Translations under genes and position numbers: made by a program
Part shown: positions 26,496 to 37,741 of the stretch, piece by piece
How positions within the stretch are numbered: position 1 is the first letter of the stretch
How the letters are laid out: each line of letters opens with the position of its first letter
The notes under the pieces: model-generated
The model's input: the letters and a program-made list of their open reading frames with translations, nothing else
The model's database searches: none
What the model was told of the DNA's origin: nothing
Assembly: GCA_963754235.1 (NCBI GenBank)
Contig: CAVWFK010000044.1
Coordinates: 186,001-250,000, forward strand
Origin: DATAYA01 sp963754235
GTDB lineage: Bacteria > Pseudomonadota > Alphaproteobacteria > Acetobacterales > Acetobacteraceae
DNA: 64,000 nucleotides
Direction of reading: 5' to 3'

Positions 26496-28548
26496 TCAGG
26501 GCTGCTTTCGGGTCAGCACGAGGCTCAGGCTCGGCACCACGCGCGCCGTCCAGTCCGGCTCGATCACGGTCGTGGTGTCCGGCTGCTCGATGATCGCGGG
26601 GCCGGGCACGACCATGCCAGGAAGCAGATCGGCGCGCTCGAAGATCGCGCAGTAGATGGCTGCGGTGGTGCTGCGGAACAGCGCCGGCCGGTGGGTTTTT
26701 GGCACCGGTCGGCCGGCTGGCGTATCCGCCGCCGGTCCTGCCGCCGGATCGTCGTCTCCGGCGGGAACGCGATGGATGCTGCGCAGGCTGACGATGGTGG
26801 CCGGTGCGCTGGTCGCGTGGCCATAAACGCGCTCGTGGGCCGCCACAAAATCCCGATACAGGCGCGCGGTGACCTCGCCCGCCTCCATGTTCAGCGGCAC
26901 TTCCAAGAAGTGCGACTGGCCGACATAGCCGACATCAGCGGCGTAGTTCACTCCAACCTGCTCGGGTGCCACGGCCTCCGCCGCCATCAGCGCGCGCGCC
27001 TGGCGGTCGAGATCGCTCAGCGCGTCCGAGATCGCGCCGAGATCGGCTTCGTGCGTCAGGCAGCGGAAAGTCGCGGAGACTTCATGCTCCACCGGCGCCG
27101 CGAACAGTCCCGCCGCCGACAGCACGCCCGGGCTGCACGGCACCACCACGCGCGCGATGCCCAGCTCGTCCGCGAGTGCGATCGCATGGACCGGGCCGGC
27201 GCCGCCCAGCGCCACCAGCGCGAAACGGCGCGGATCGTAGCCCTGCCGGATCGACACCAGCCGCATTCCCTCCGCCATGCCGGCGTTGACGACGCGGTGG
27301 ATGCCCAGCGCCGCCGCTTCCACCGAAAGCCCGAGCGGGGCCGCGATACGTTCGGCGATGACGCGCCGCGCCGCCTCGGGATCGAGCCGGAACGCGCCGC
27401 CCGCGAAATAGTCGGGATTGAGATAGCCGAGCACGAGCGAGGCGTCGGTCACCGTCGCCTCGCTGCCCGCCATTGCCGTAGCAGGCGGGGCCGGGATCGG
27501 CGCCGGCCGATTGCGGCCCCACGCGCAGGCCGCCCGCCGCATCGGCGCGCGCGATGCTGCCGCCGCCGGCGCCGATCGCGTGGACGCCCACCATCGGCAC
27601 CCGCACCGGCCAGCGGCCGATCCGGCCCTCCAGCACGATCAGCGGCGCGCCCGCGGCGACCAGCGCGATGTCGGAACTGGTGCCGCCGATGTCGATCGTG
27701 ATGACGTCGGGCTCGCCGGCGCGCGCCCCCTCCGCGCGGCCGCCGATCACGCCGCCGGCGGGACCGGAGAGGAACAGCCGCACCGGACGCTGCCGCGCGA
27801 TCGTGCTCGCCGCGATGCCGCCGCGGGACTGCATCAATTGCAGCGGCACGCTGATCCCCATCTCGCGCAGGCGCCGCTCCAGCCGCTCCAGATAGCGGCC
27901 GACCACCGGCTTGATATAGGCATCGAACGCGGTGACGACGGTGCGTTCGTATTCGCGAAAGCCGGGATCGACCTCGCTCGACAGCGACACCGCGATCTGC
28001 GGCCACTCGCGCGCGATCAGCGCCCGCGCCCGGCGCTCGTGCGCGGGGTTGAGGAAGGCGAACAGAAAGCAGATCGCGATCGCTTCCACCCCGTCCGCCA
28101 CCAGGGCCGCAACGGCGTCGCGCACCGAGCCCTCGTCCAGCGGCACCAGCACGCGACCCTGCGCGTCGATGCGCTCGACGACCTCCTTGCGCCGAGCGCC
28201 CGGCAGCAGGAATACCGGGGTCGCCGGGCGCAGCTTCGCCGCATACATCGGGTCGCGGACCTGCCGGCCGATCTCCAGCACGTCGCCGAAGCCGGCGGTC
28301 GCGAGCAGGCCGATGCGGGCACCCTTTTCTTCCAGCACCGCGTTGGTGCCGACCGTGGTGCCGTGGACGATGCGCGCGATCCGATGCGGCGCGATGCCGC
28401 ACTCGTCGATGATCCGGCGCAGACCGGCGATGATCGCCTCGCTCGGATCGGCGGGCGTGGAGGGAACCTTGAGCAGGCGCGTGGGTTCGCCGTGTGCCCG
28501 GGCGACGATGTCGGTGAAGGTGCCGCCGGTGTCGATGCCGATCTCCAT
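26496..28548 (-). pseudogene. Hydantoinase A / oxoprolinase subunit (hyuA-like), copy 2, frameshifted
   Basis: The ATP-binding subunit. MEIGIDTGGTFTDIVARAHG is the phosphate-binding N-terminus (ATG at 28548); HGTTVGTNAVLEEKG, TIDIGGTSSDIALV and GPQSAGADPGPACYGNGG follow. The frame breaks at a GGG run at 27466-27468: with one G fewer the protein reads NGGSEATVTDASLVLGYLN and continues to a normal end. This is within 15 bases of the equivalent point where copy 1 is broken. It is divergent from alanine dehydrogenase; the 135-bp gap 28549-28683 should hold both promoters. Confidence 0.9.
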
Positions 28549-28683
28549 TGCGGCTCCGAGTGCAGCACGCCGCTCGTGCACCGGCAAGCCGGCCGCGAGG
28601 TCGCGCGCGTCGCGCATCCCGGAGGGGGTGGCGGTTCGCGCGCTTCGGCGCTAGCATCCCTTGCCACGAAAGGACCGCCAATC

Positions 28684-29818
<1,135 letters not shown>

Positions 29819-29835
29819 TGGGCGCCGGCCCCCCC

Positions 29836-29924
29836 GTCACGCTCGGCGAAGGCCGAGCATCCACGTCTCTTCTTGGCGCACACGGCAAAGTCGTGGATGG
29901 TCGGCCTTCGCCGACCATGACGGT
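29836..29924. repeat. Palindromic repeat family A, copy 4
   Basis: The best-preserved copy: hairpin GCTCGGCGAAGGCCGAGC, inner pair ATCCACGTCTC...AAGTCGTGGAT and hairpin GGTCGGCCTTCGCCGACC, ending CATGACGG. It lies between convergent ald and livM copy 2, where it could serve as a two-way terminator. Confidence 0.82.
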
Positions 29925-29939
29925 GGGAGGGCGGCGACT

Positions 29940-30924
29940 CTACAGCGACACCCGCAGCCGCGCGGCGATTTCGCCCACCACGCCGCGGCGGAACGCCAGC
30001 ACGCAGATCACGAAAATGACGCCCTGCGTCACCGTCACCCAGTTGCCGAACTGGGCCAGGTAGTTCTCCATCGCGATCACGATCAGTGCGCCGACGACGG
30101 GGCCGAAGATCGTGCCCATGCCGCCCAGCAGCGTCATCAGCACCACCTCGCCCGACATCGAGAAATGCACGTCCGTGAGGGTGGCGATGCCGAACACGAT
30201 CGCCTTGGTGCCGCCCGCGATGCCGGCGATCGCGCAGGACAGCACAAACGCGAGCAGCTTGTAGCGATCGGTGAAATAGCCGAGCGAGACGGCGCGCGGC
30301 TCATTCTCCCGGATCGCCTTCAGCACCTGCCCGAACGGCGAATGCACGGCCCGATGGATCAGCAAGAAGAAGATGACGAAGATCGCGGCGGTGACCCAGT
30401 ACATGGTCATGTCGGCCCGCAGCGGCAGCACGCCGAACAGCGCACCGCGCGGCACTTGCTGGATGCCGTTCTCGCCCTGGGTGAACGGCGCCTGCACGCA
30501 GAAGAAAATAGACGAGCTGTGCCAGCGCCAGCGTTATCATCGCGAATTGCAGGCCCTGCCGCCGGATCGCCAGCGCGCCGAAGGCGCTGCCCAGCACCCC
30601 GCCAGCAAGCCCGCCGGCCAGGATCGCGATCGCCGGATCGAGGCCCCAGTACTTGGCGGTCCAGGCTGCGATGTAGCTGCCCATGCCGAAATACGCGGCG
30701 TGGCCGAACGACAGCAGCCCGACATACCCGATCAGCAGATTGAACGCGCACGCGAACAGAGCGAAGCACAGCACCTTCATCAGGAAGATCGGATAGAGAA
30801 AGCCGGGGGCTGCGACGATCAGCGCCAGCATCGCGGCCAGTCCGATCGCCTCTGCGCGGGAGAAGCCGAACCGGCCGGCGCGCGCCGGTGCCGCGGGGGG
30901 CGCGATGGCGGCTGCCTCCGCCAT
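29940..30924 (-). pseudogene. livM: Liv-type ABC transporter permease LivM, system 2, frameshifted
   Basis: An inner-membrane permease of about 327 codons after repair. FNLLIGYVGLLSFGHAAYFG is the LivM hallmark; AIRENEPRAVSLGYFTDRYK is the ATPase-contact loop; VHFSMSGEVVLMTLLGGMGT follows. The frame breaks at a run of T on the coding strand (30505-30508, AAAA on plus): with one T fewer it reads AQLVYFFCVQAPFTQGENG. The start ATG at 30924 follows the livH stop by one base. It is the last gene of the second Liv operon. Confidence 0.92.
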
Positions 30925-30925
30925 G

Positions 30926-31813
30926 TCAGGCCAGGCGCCCGAACAGGCCGCTCGGGCGGATCAGCAGCACGATCGCCATCACCAGGAACACGACCACCAA
31001 GGAAGCCGGCGGATAGAACACCTTGGTCAGTCCTTCCAGCACGCCGAGGGCGAAGCCGCTGACGATCGAGCCCAGGATCGAGCCCATGCCGCCGATCACG
31101 ACCACCGCAAAGACGGTGATGATCAGGTTCGACCCCATCTCCGGGTTCACCGAATAGATCGGTGCCGCCAGCACGCCGGCGATCGCACCGAGCGCCATGC
31201 CGCCGGCATAGGTGAGCGAGATCATGCGCGGCACATCGACGCCGAAGGCCTGCACCAGCGGCGCGTTCTCGGTCGCGGCGCGCAGCCGCGCACCGATCGG
31301 CGTCTTCTCAATCGTCGCCCAGGTCGCCGCGCAGAGCAGCACGGAGGCGACCACCACCCAGCCGCGGTAATTGGGCAGGAACATGAAGCCGAGATCGGTG
31401 CCGCCCGCGAGCAGCGCCGGCACCCCGTAGGGCAGGCCGGAGGAACCGTATTCGTTGCGGAACAGCCCCTCGATGATCAGCGCGAGGCCGAAGGTCAGCA
31501 GCAGCCCATACACCGGGTCGAGCCCGTAGAGCCGGCTGATGATCGTGCGCTCGAGCAGCAGGCCGAGTGCCCCCACGATCAGCGGCGCCAGCAGCAATGC
31601 CCACCAGTAGCCGATGCCGAGATAATTCAGCAGCATCCAGGCGGCGAACGCGCCCACCATGAACATGGCACCATGCGCGAAGTTGATGATGTTCAGCATC
31701 CCGAAGATCACGGCAAGCCCGAGCGAGAGCAGCGCGTAGAACGCGCCGTTGATCAGGCCGAGCAGCACCTGCCCGAACAGCAGCGGCGCGGGGATCCCCA
31801 GAATGCTGATCAT
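30926..31813 (-). CDS. livH: Liv-type ABC transporter permease LivH, system 2
   Basis: A 295-aa permease, intact. GLINGAFYALLSLGLAVIFG with NIINFAHGAMFMVGAFAAW is the family's first helices; RAATENAPLVQAFGVDVPR is the contact loop, and IVLLIRPSGLFGRLA the C-terminus. The ATG at 31813 starts 10 bp after the binding-protein gene ends (31824). Sequence differs clearly from systems 1 and 3, so these are not recent duplicates. Confidence 0.95.
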   Translation of the reverse strand: MISILGIPAPLLFGQVLLGLINGAFYALLSLGLAVIFGMLNIINFAHGAMFMVGAFAAWMLLNYLGIGYWWALLLAPLIVGALGLLLERTIISRLYGLDPVYGLLLTFGLALIIEGLFRNEYGSSGLPYGVPALLAGGTDLGFMFLPNYRGWVVVASVLLCAATWATIEKTPIGARLRAATENAPLVQAFGVDVPRMISLTYAGGMALGAIAGVLAAPIYSVNPEMGSNLIITVFAVVVIGGMGSILGSIVSGFALGVLEGLTKVFYPPASLVVVFLVMAIVLLIRPSGLFGRLA

Positions 31814-31823
31814 CCGCCGCCGC

Positions 31824-33047
31824 TCAGGACTTGTTCAGCTTGCACGCCGGGTCCGGCGGCTCAAACGCCTGTGCGGCGGGCGTGGTGCCGACCAGGTCGT
31901 AGTAATCCCACGGCATCTTGCTCTCCGACGGCTTCTTGACCCGGAACAGGTAGCTGTCGGTGACGAACAGACCGTCGGCGCGGATGCGGCGCTTGCCGAA
32001 GCACTCGTCGTCGGTCGGCATCGCCTTCATCTGCGCCACCACCGCCGCGCCATCCTTTTACGCGCGCGCGGCCCCGATCGCGTTCGCCGCCTTGAGGTAG
32101 TGGAGCGTGCCGGCATAGTCGCCGGCCTGGCCCATGTTGGGCATCATGCGGTTGGGCATCTTCGGTTGGATCTTCTTGGCGAAGGCGCGGGTGCCGTCGT
32201 TCATGTTCCAGTAGAAGCTCTCGGTGAGATAGAGGCCCTGCGCCTGCGGCAAGCCCACGCCATGCGCGTCCTGGATAAACATCAGAAGTGCCGCCACCGT
32301 CATCTTGCGCGACAGGCCGAACTCAGCCGCCTGCTTGATGCAGTTCACCGTGTCGGCGCCGGCATTGGCGAGCCCCAGCACCCTGGCCCCGCTTGATTGC
32401 GCCGAGAGCAGGAAGGAGGAGAAGTCGCTGGTGCCCGGGAACGGGTATGGCGAGGCGCCGAGCACCTTGCCGCCGGCGGTCTTGACGAACTCGCTGGTCA
32501 CCGCCTGCAGCTGCTGGCCGAAGACGTAGTTGGCGGTAATGAAGTACCGGGTCTTGCCGCCCGATCCCACAGTCTTGCCGCCGGTCGATTTCGCGAGCAT
32601 GTACACGTCGTACGACCAATGCACAGTGACCGGCGTGCATTGGCGGCCGGTGAGATCGTCGGTCGCCGCCCCGGTATTGAGATAGGCGATGTTCTTCTCG
32701 CGGCAGACATTGTTTACCGCCAGCGCCACCGAGGAGGTGTTGACGCTGTCGATCAGGGTGACGCCGTCGCGGTCGATCCACTGGCGCGCGATGCCGGCGC
32801 CGATATCCGGCTTGTTCTGATGGTCGGCGGTGACGACCTCGACATTGAAGCCCTTCGGCCCGAACTCCTGGATCGCCTGCTTCACGCAGGCGACCGAGCC
32901 AAGCCCGCCCAGATCCTTGTACGGCCCGGACTGGTCGTTGAGCACGCCGATCTTGAGCGTGGGCGCGCCGGCCGCGCGGGCGCGCAGGAGCGGCATTGTG
33001 CTGGCGGCGGCGGCGGTGCCGAGCAGGCCGCGTCGGGTGATCGTCAT
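31824..33047 (-). pseudogene. Liv-type ABC transporter substrate-binding protein, system 2, with in-frame stop
   Basis: A periplasmic binding protein of about 407 codons. The start ATG at 33047 follows GGAGGA by 8 bases; the N-terminus MTITRRGLLGTAAAAST looks like a twin-arginine signal. LKIGVLNDQSGPYKDLGG, TADHQNKPDIGAGIARQWID and HWSYDVYMLAKSTGGK are typical of the group with a Tat signal. A TAA at 32058-32060 interrupts the frame at residue about 330, and homologous sequence (KDGAAVVAQMKAMPTDDECF and on to ACKLNKS) continues in the same frame for about 78 codons. This is a point change rather than a shift, unlike the other lesions here. Confidence 0.9.
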
Positions 33048-33069
33048 GGGCGTGTCCTCCGCTGTGGTG

Positions 33070-33777
33070 TCAGACGCCGAGATAGGTGTGCAGCTTGTCC
33101 ATGTTCGCGCCAAGCGCGTCGTTTTCGATCATGTCGACGACGCGGCCGTGCTCGATGACGTAGTGGCGATCGGCGACGGTCGCCGCGAAGCGGAAGTTCT
33201 GCTCGACCAGCAGCACAGTAAACCCGCGCGCCTTGATCTCGCGCACCATGCGGCCGATCTGCTGCACGATCACCGGCGCCAGCCCCTCAGTGGGTTCGTC
33301 CAACAGGAGCAGCGTCGCACCCGTGCGCAGGATGCGCGCGATCGCCAGCATCTGCTGCTCGCCCCCGGAGAGCTTCGTGCCCTGGCTCGCAGCCCGCTCC
33401 TTGAGGTTCGGGAACAGCGCGTGGATGGTCGGCAGGTCGAGGCCTCCGGGTGCGATCACCGGCGGCAGCAGCAGATTCTCGGTCACGTTCAGGGAAGCGA
33501 AGATGCCGCGCTCCTCGGGGCAGAGTGCGATGCCGGCGCGCGCGACCGCATCGGGGCGCCGGCGCAGCATCTCGGCGCCGCGGAAGCGGATGCTGCCCTC
33601 GCGCTTCGGCGTCAGGCCCATGATCGACTTCATCGTGGTGGTCTTGCCGGCGCCGTTGCGTCCCAGCAAGGTGACCACCTCGCCTTCCCGCACGTCGAAC
33701 TCCATCCCGTGCAGGACATGGCTTTCGCCGTACCAGGCATTGAGCCGGCTCACCGCGAGCATGGGGGCCTCAGCCAT
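33070..33777 (-). CDS. livF: Liv-type ABC transporter ATPase LivF, system 2
   Basis: A 235-aa ATPase. Walker A GRNGAGKTTTMKSIMG, signature LSGGEQQMLAIARIL, Walker B LLLLDEPTEGLAP and LLVEQN are intact; ALCPEERGIFASLNVTENLL is the LivF-type stretch. The ATG at 33777 overlaps the livG stop by 8 bp. It lies between livG and the binding-protein gene on the same strand. Confidence 0.95.
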   Translation of the reverse strand: MAEAPMLAVSRLNAWYGESHVLHGMEFDVREGEVVTLLGRNGAGKTTTMKSIMGLTPKREGSIRFRGAEMLRRRPDAVARAGIALCPEERGIFASLNVTENLLLPPVIAPGGLDLPTIHALFPNLKERAASQGTKLSGGEQQMLAIARILRTGATLLLLDEPTEGLAPVIVQQIGRMVREIKARGFTVLLVEQNFRFAATVADRHYVIEHGRVVDMIENDALGANMDKLHTYLGV

Positions 33778-34522
33778 CCGCCGACCCCAGATAGGCGGCA
33801 ATGACCTCGGGGTTGCGCGATACCGCCGCATAGTCGCCCTCGGCCAGTATCGCGCCGCGGGTCAGCACAGTGATCGTGTCGCACAGACCCTCAACGACCG
33901 AGAGGTTGTGCTCGACCATCAGGATCGTCCGCCCGGCGCGCACCCGGCGGATCAGCGCCACGATCCGGTCCACGTCCTCGTGCGCCATGCCCGCGGTCGG
34001 CTCGTCGAGCAGCAGCATTTGCGGCTCGAGCGCCAGCGTGGTCGCGATCTCCAGCGCCCGCTTGCGGCCATAGCGCAGCAGGGCGGCGGTGGTCTCGGCG
34101 TACCCGCCAAGCCCGACATCGTCGAGCAGCGCGCGGGCGCGCGCGTCGTAGCGCGCCAGCACGCGCTCGGAGCGCCAGAAATCGTAGCTGCCGCCGCGCG
34201 CGCGCTGCAATGCGAGGCGCACGTTCTCAAGCGCGGTCAGATGCGGGAAGGTCGCGGAAATCTGGAAGCTGCGCACCAGGCCGAGCCGTGCGACAGCGGC
34301 GGCGGACAGCCCGGTGATGTCGCGGTCCTGGAAGCGGATCGTGCCGCTGCTCGGCCGCAGGAACTTGGTCAGCAGGTTGAAGCAGGTGGTTTTGCCGGCG
34401 CCGTTCGGCCCGATCAGGGCGTGGGTGGCGCCGCGCCGCACCTGCAAATCGACGGCGTTGACGGCGATGAAGCCGCGGAACTCGCGCGTGAGCGCCCTGG
34501 TTTGCAGGATGGTGTCTGACAC
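33770..34522 (-). CDS. livG: Liv-type ABC transporter ATPase LivG, system 2
   Basis: A 250-aa ATPase. GTG start at 34522 followed by SDTILQTRALTREFRGFIAV. Walker A GPNGAGKTTCFNLLTKFL, LVRSFQISATFPHLTALENV, Walker B LLLDEPTAGMAHEDVDRI. The signature region is RYGRKRALEIATTLAL, a LivG-like form with no LSGGQ. First transporter gene of operon 2; the M28 peptidase gene lies 112 bp upstream on the same strand. Confidence 0.94.
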   Translation of the reverse strand: MSDTILQTRALTREFRGFIAVNAVDLQVRRGATHALIGPNGAGKTTCFNLLTKFLRPSSGTIRFQDRDITGLSAAAVARLGLVRSFQISATFPHLTALENVRLALQRARGGSYDFWRSERVLARYDARARALLDDVGLGGYAETTAALLRYGRKRALEIATTLALEPQMLLLDEPTAGMAHEDVDRIVALIRRVRAGRTILMVEHNLSVVEGLCDTITVLTRGAILAEGDYAAVSRNPEVIAAYLGSADG

Positions 34523-34634
34523 CCCCGGCCGCCTTCCCTTCTGCCGGTTGCCGCCAGCGCCGTGTCAGTTGCACATGGCAGGGGTGCGCGCAAGATGGTC
34601 CAGCGCGGGCCGCCGCAAGTGGTTGCGGCGTCCC

Positions 34635-36368
34635 TCAGAGGGCCGCGTGCAGTGCCGCGTTCGCCGTATCGAGCGCGAAGCCGAGCCGGTTGCAGGCGCG
34701 CCGCGCGGCTACCGCGCGGAATTGCGCCTCCTCCGACGCTGCCGCGGCCGTGGCAAGCGCGCGTAGCGGGTCGAGTACCGGATAGGGCGCCTGAGCCAGC
34801 GCCGGGTCGTGGTCGAAGCGGTCGCCGCGCGTGTAGTCCATCGGCACCAACGCGCGCGCGACTGCGACCAGTGCCGTGTCGATCCGCGCCGATTCGTTAT
34901 CGTCTCGAGACGATCTTGCCCGCGCCTGCAACGTCGTCGCGCCGGCGCGCAGCGTTTCCGCGGACGCGATAAGCGATCCGAGGTCGAGGCGGTCGCCAAG
35001 CGCGCCGGCGAGCGCGGCGAGTTCGCGGCCCAGGCAATCCGCCTGCGCCACATAATCCAGCGGCAGCACGCGGTCGGTCAGCAGGCGCCAGAGCGTGTGG
35101 ACATAGATGCGCGTGTCGCGCACCAGCAGATCGAGGTCCATCTTGTCGAGCGTGTCGTCGGGCGTGTGCCACCACCAGCCAAAGCCCGCACCCTTGCGCG
35201 ATGTGCCGCCGAGCACCGCCCCCACCACGTTGTCATCCGCGCCCACCGGCTGCTCGCCCATGCCCATGAACATCGCGGGAATGCCGATGCCCCAGAAGGA
35301 CTGGTCGCCGGCGCGGCTCATGCGGTGCCCATCGAGCGTCTGCCCGCCCTGCTCGCGCACCGCCTCCGCGGCGAGCGTGCGCAATTCCGCCGAGGACAGC
35401 GCATCCGCCAGCACCGTGTTGCCCTTCGCACCCGTGCTGTCCACGTTGACGTGGGCCACGCAACGCCGCGCCAGCTCGGTCCAGTGCGTGTCGGCATACC
35501 AGGTCGATCCCGAATAGCGCCCGTGCGAGTGGCCCGACCAGAAGCAGAGGCGCAATCCGCGGCGCCACTGCGCGCGCTCGGACGCGAACAGCCGCGCGAT
35601 CTCCAGCATGGTGGCGTTGGCGCCGCCATTGTCCATCACGCCGAAATACCAGGTATCGTGGTGGCCGGAGAACATCACGAACGGCGCCTCGCCGACGACC
35701 TCTGCCGGCGGCAGCTCGGCAACCAGCAGCGGCGTGCGCCGCCAGCCGGTATCCACCTCGGCGTGGAGCGTCACCTCCACCGCCTCACCGCCGCGCACGC
35801 GGCCCCGAAGCGCCTCGCCATCCTGCTGCCGGACGCTGAGCACCACGGTGCGCGGCAGGCGCTCGCGGGTGGTCTCGGTCGGGCTACCCCACACCGGCGA
35901 GATGCACATCTCGTGCAGATGCCGGTGCGGGCTGATATGGATTTGCCCGATCGCGCCGGCCTCGGAGGCGCGCAGGCTCGCCGCCGGATTGGCGATCGCC
36001 TCCAGCAGCACGATCTTGCCGCGCACGTCCGCGGCGAAAAAATCCGTCGCACTCCCCGCGCCGGCATAGACCAGCCGGCCGCGCACGCCGTCGGGCGGCG
36101 AGGGGCGCGAGAAAGAATGGGTGATGCAGTCCGGCATGCCCGCGTCGGTCTCCAGCCGCGCGCGGCCCGGCAGGCTGATATAGGCGTCGTGCTCCAGCAG
36201 CTCGGTGCGCCAGCCATAGCGGTCGAGGCAAGATTGCAGGTAGACAAAGCTTTCGCGTTCTTCCGGCGTGCCGGACAGTTTCACACGACGCGCAAATTCT
36301 TGCAGATGCGCCATCATTGCGTCCGCACTCACCGCGCCGCACAGCCGCTCGATCACCGGATCAGTCAT
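34635..36368 (-). CDS. M28-family metallopeptidase-like protein
   Basis: A 577-aa aminopeptidase-fold protein with a PA-type insert (GKIVLLEAIANPAASLRASE). Expected zinc-site pieces: MFSGHHDTWYFG (His), DNGGANATMLEIA (Asp), VNVDSTGAKGN (Asp) and WWHTPDDTLDKMD (His). The usual Glu-Glu pair is missing: the segment reads CFWSGHSHGRYSGSTWYAD, so the general base and one metal ligand are replaced. No signal peptide is seen, so the protein is probably cytoplasmic. The ATG at 36368 overlaps the MaoC-like gene by 8 bp. It precedes the second Liv operon, whose substrate it may process; amide or peptide hydrolysis is only inferred. Confidence 0.85.
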   Translation of the reverse strand: MTDPVIERLCGAVSADAMMAHLQEFARRVKLSGTPEERESFVYLQSCLDRYGWRTELLEHDAYISLPGRARLETDAGMPDCITHSFSRPSPPDGVRGRLVYAGAGSATDFFAADVRGKIVLLEAIANPAASLRASEAGAIGQIHISPHRHLHEMCISPVWGSPTETTRERLPRTVVLSVRQQDGEALRGRVRGGEAVEVTLHAEVDTGWRRTPLLVAELPPAEVVGEAPFVMFSGHHDTWYFGVMDNGGANATMLEIARLFASERAQWRRGLRLCFWSGHSHGRYSGSTWYADTHWTELARRCVAHVNVDSTGAKGNTVLADALSSAELRTLAAEAVREQGGQTLDGHRMSRAGDQSFWGIGIPAMFMGMGEQPVGADDNVVGAVLGGTSRKGAGFGWWWHTPDDTLDKMDLDLLVRDTRIYVHTLWRLLTDRVLPLDYVAQADCLGRELAALAGALGDRLDLGSLIASAETLRAGATTLQARARSSRDDNESARIDTALVAVARALVPMDYTRGDRFDHDPALAQAPYPVLDPLRALATAAAASEEAQFRAVAARRACNRLGFALDTANAALHAAL

Positions 36369-36870
36369 CGTCCACTCCATATCCGCGGCGAGGCACCAGA
36401 ACGGTGCGCTCGAAGGTAATGACCACCGTCCCGTCCGCTTTGCGTCCGGTGGTGCGGACGGTGACGATGCCCTGCGTCGGGCGCGTCTTCGACTCGCGCT
36501 TGCCCAGCACCTCGGAGCAGGCATAGAGCGTGTCGCCCGCGAACACCGGCGCGGGCAGCCTGATATCGGTCCAGCCCAGATTGGCGATCGCGCGCTGGCT
36601 CACATCGGCAACACTCATGCCGGCGACGATCGAGAGCGTCAGGCACGAATTCACCAGCGGCCGGCCGAACTCCGAACGGGCGGCATAGGCGGCGTCGAAA
36701 TGCAGTGGGTGCTGGTTCATCGTCAGCAGCGTGAACCAGGTGTTGTCGGTCTCGGTGATGGTGCGCCCCGGCCGGTGCTCATAGACGTCGCCGACGACGA
36801 AATCCTCGTAGGCACGGCCGTAGCTCTCGCGGTAGCGGTGCGGCGCGACCTCCCTTGCCTCCGCGACCAT
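36361..36870 (-). CDS. MaoC-like (hot-dog fold) dehydratase
   Basis: A 169-aa R-specific hydratase-like protein. The motif is FTLLTMNQHPLHFDAAYAAR (N..P.H.D...A), with FGRPLVNSCLTLSIVAGMSV and the C-terminal VTVRTTGRKADGTVVITFER. Such proteins hydrate or dehydrate CoA thioesters, for example mesaconyl-CoA. The ATG at 36870 follows a purine-rich stretch. It is divergent from the enoyl-CoA hydratase gene at 36975, sharing a 104-bp promoter region. Confidence 0.9.
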   Translation of the reverse strand: MVAEAREVAPHRYRESYGRAYEDFVVGDVYEHRPGRTITETDNTWFTLLTMNQHPLHFDAAYAARSEFGRPLVNSCLTLSIVAGMSVADVSQRAIANLGWTDIRLPAPVFAGDTLYACSEVLGKRESKTRPTQGIVTVRTTGRKADGTVVITFERTVLVPRRGYGVDDD

Positions 36871-36974
36871 GCGCGATCCCTCCCGAACGTCGGCGCAAAA
36901 CGCTAGGCACGGCGAGCGGCACGGGTCAAGGCGCGCACATTGACGCGGCCAGCGTCCCGCCACACCATGGTCTG

Positions 36975-37730
36975 ATGCTGCGCGAGGAACGGCGGGGAGC
37001 GACCGCGATCCTGACGCTCGATTTTCCCGAGCGGCGCGACGCGCTCGGGGTGCCGATGCGCGAGCGCCTGGTCGCGGCGTTCGAGCGGCTGGAGCCAGAT
37101 GGCGATTTGCGCGCGATCGTGCTCACCGGCGCCGGCGGGCAGTTCAGCGCCGGCGGCGACATCGCGGGCATGAACGCAGCCAACCTTGCCGCCGGGCGCG
37201 AGCGGTTCCGCACCACGCATCGCCTCGTGCGGCTGATGGTGAAATCCGCCAAGCCGATCATCGCCGCGGTTGAGGGCCATGCCGTCGGCGCCGGCCTGTC
37301 GCTTGCACTCTGCTGCGATACCATCGTCGCGGCCGAGGACGCGCGTTTCGCCTCAAGCTTCGGCCGCGTCGGCCTGATCGCCGATCTCGGCCTGCTGCAC
37401 ACGCTGCCCGCGCGCGTGGGCGAGGGCCGCGCGCGCCAGATGTTCCTGTACGGTGGAACACTCACGGCACCGGACGCAGAGCGCATCGGGCTGGTCGACC
37501 GCGTGGTGCCGAAGGGGACGGCGCTGGATGCGGCGCTCGCGCGTGCGGCTTCGTTCGAGGCTGCGGCGCCCCTGCCGGTCGCGCTGACGAAATCATATCT
37601 GGCGCAGGGAATCGATGCGACGCTCGATTGGGAGCGCGAGGTGCAATCCGCGCTGTTCCTCTCAGCCGATCACGCCGAAGGCAAGGCCGCCTTCCTCGCC
37701 AAGCGCGCGCCGCGCTTCACGGGACGCTGA
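36975..37730 (+). CDS. Enoyl-CoA hydratase/isomerase family protein
   Basis: A 251-aa crotonase-fold protein. LTGAGGQFSAGGDIAGMN is the first oxyanion-hole loop, PIIAAVEGHAVGAGLSLALC the second, followed by ARFASSFGRVGLIADLGLLH with the position of the catalytic Glu. The C-terminus ends EGKAAFLAKRAPRFTGR, as usual. The exact CoA substrate cannot be read. The ATG at 36975 is the only start that agrees with the family N-terminus. Confidence 0.92.
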   Translation: MLREERRGATAILTLDFPERRDALGVPMRERLVAAFERLEPDGDLRAIVLTGAGGQFSAGGDIAGMNAANLAAGRERFRTTHRLVRLMVKSAKPIIAAVEGHAVGAGLSLALCCDTIVAAEDARFASSFGRVGLIADLGLLHTLPARVGEGRARQMFLYGGTLTAPDAERIGLVDRVVPKGTALDAALARAASFEAAAPLPVALTKSYLAQGIDATLDWEREVQSALFLSADHAEGKAAFLAKRAPRFTGR

Positions 37731-37741
37731 TCGCCGCCAGG

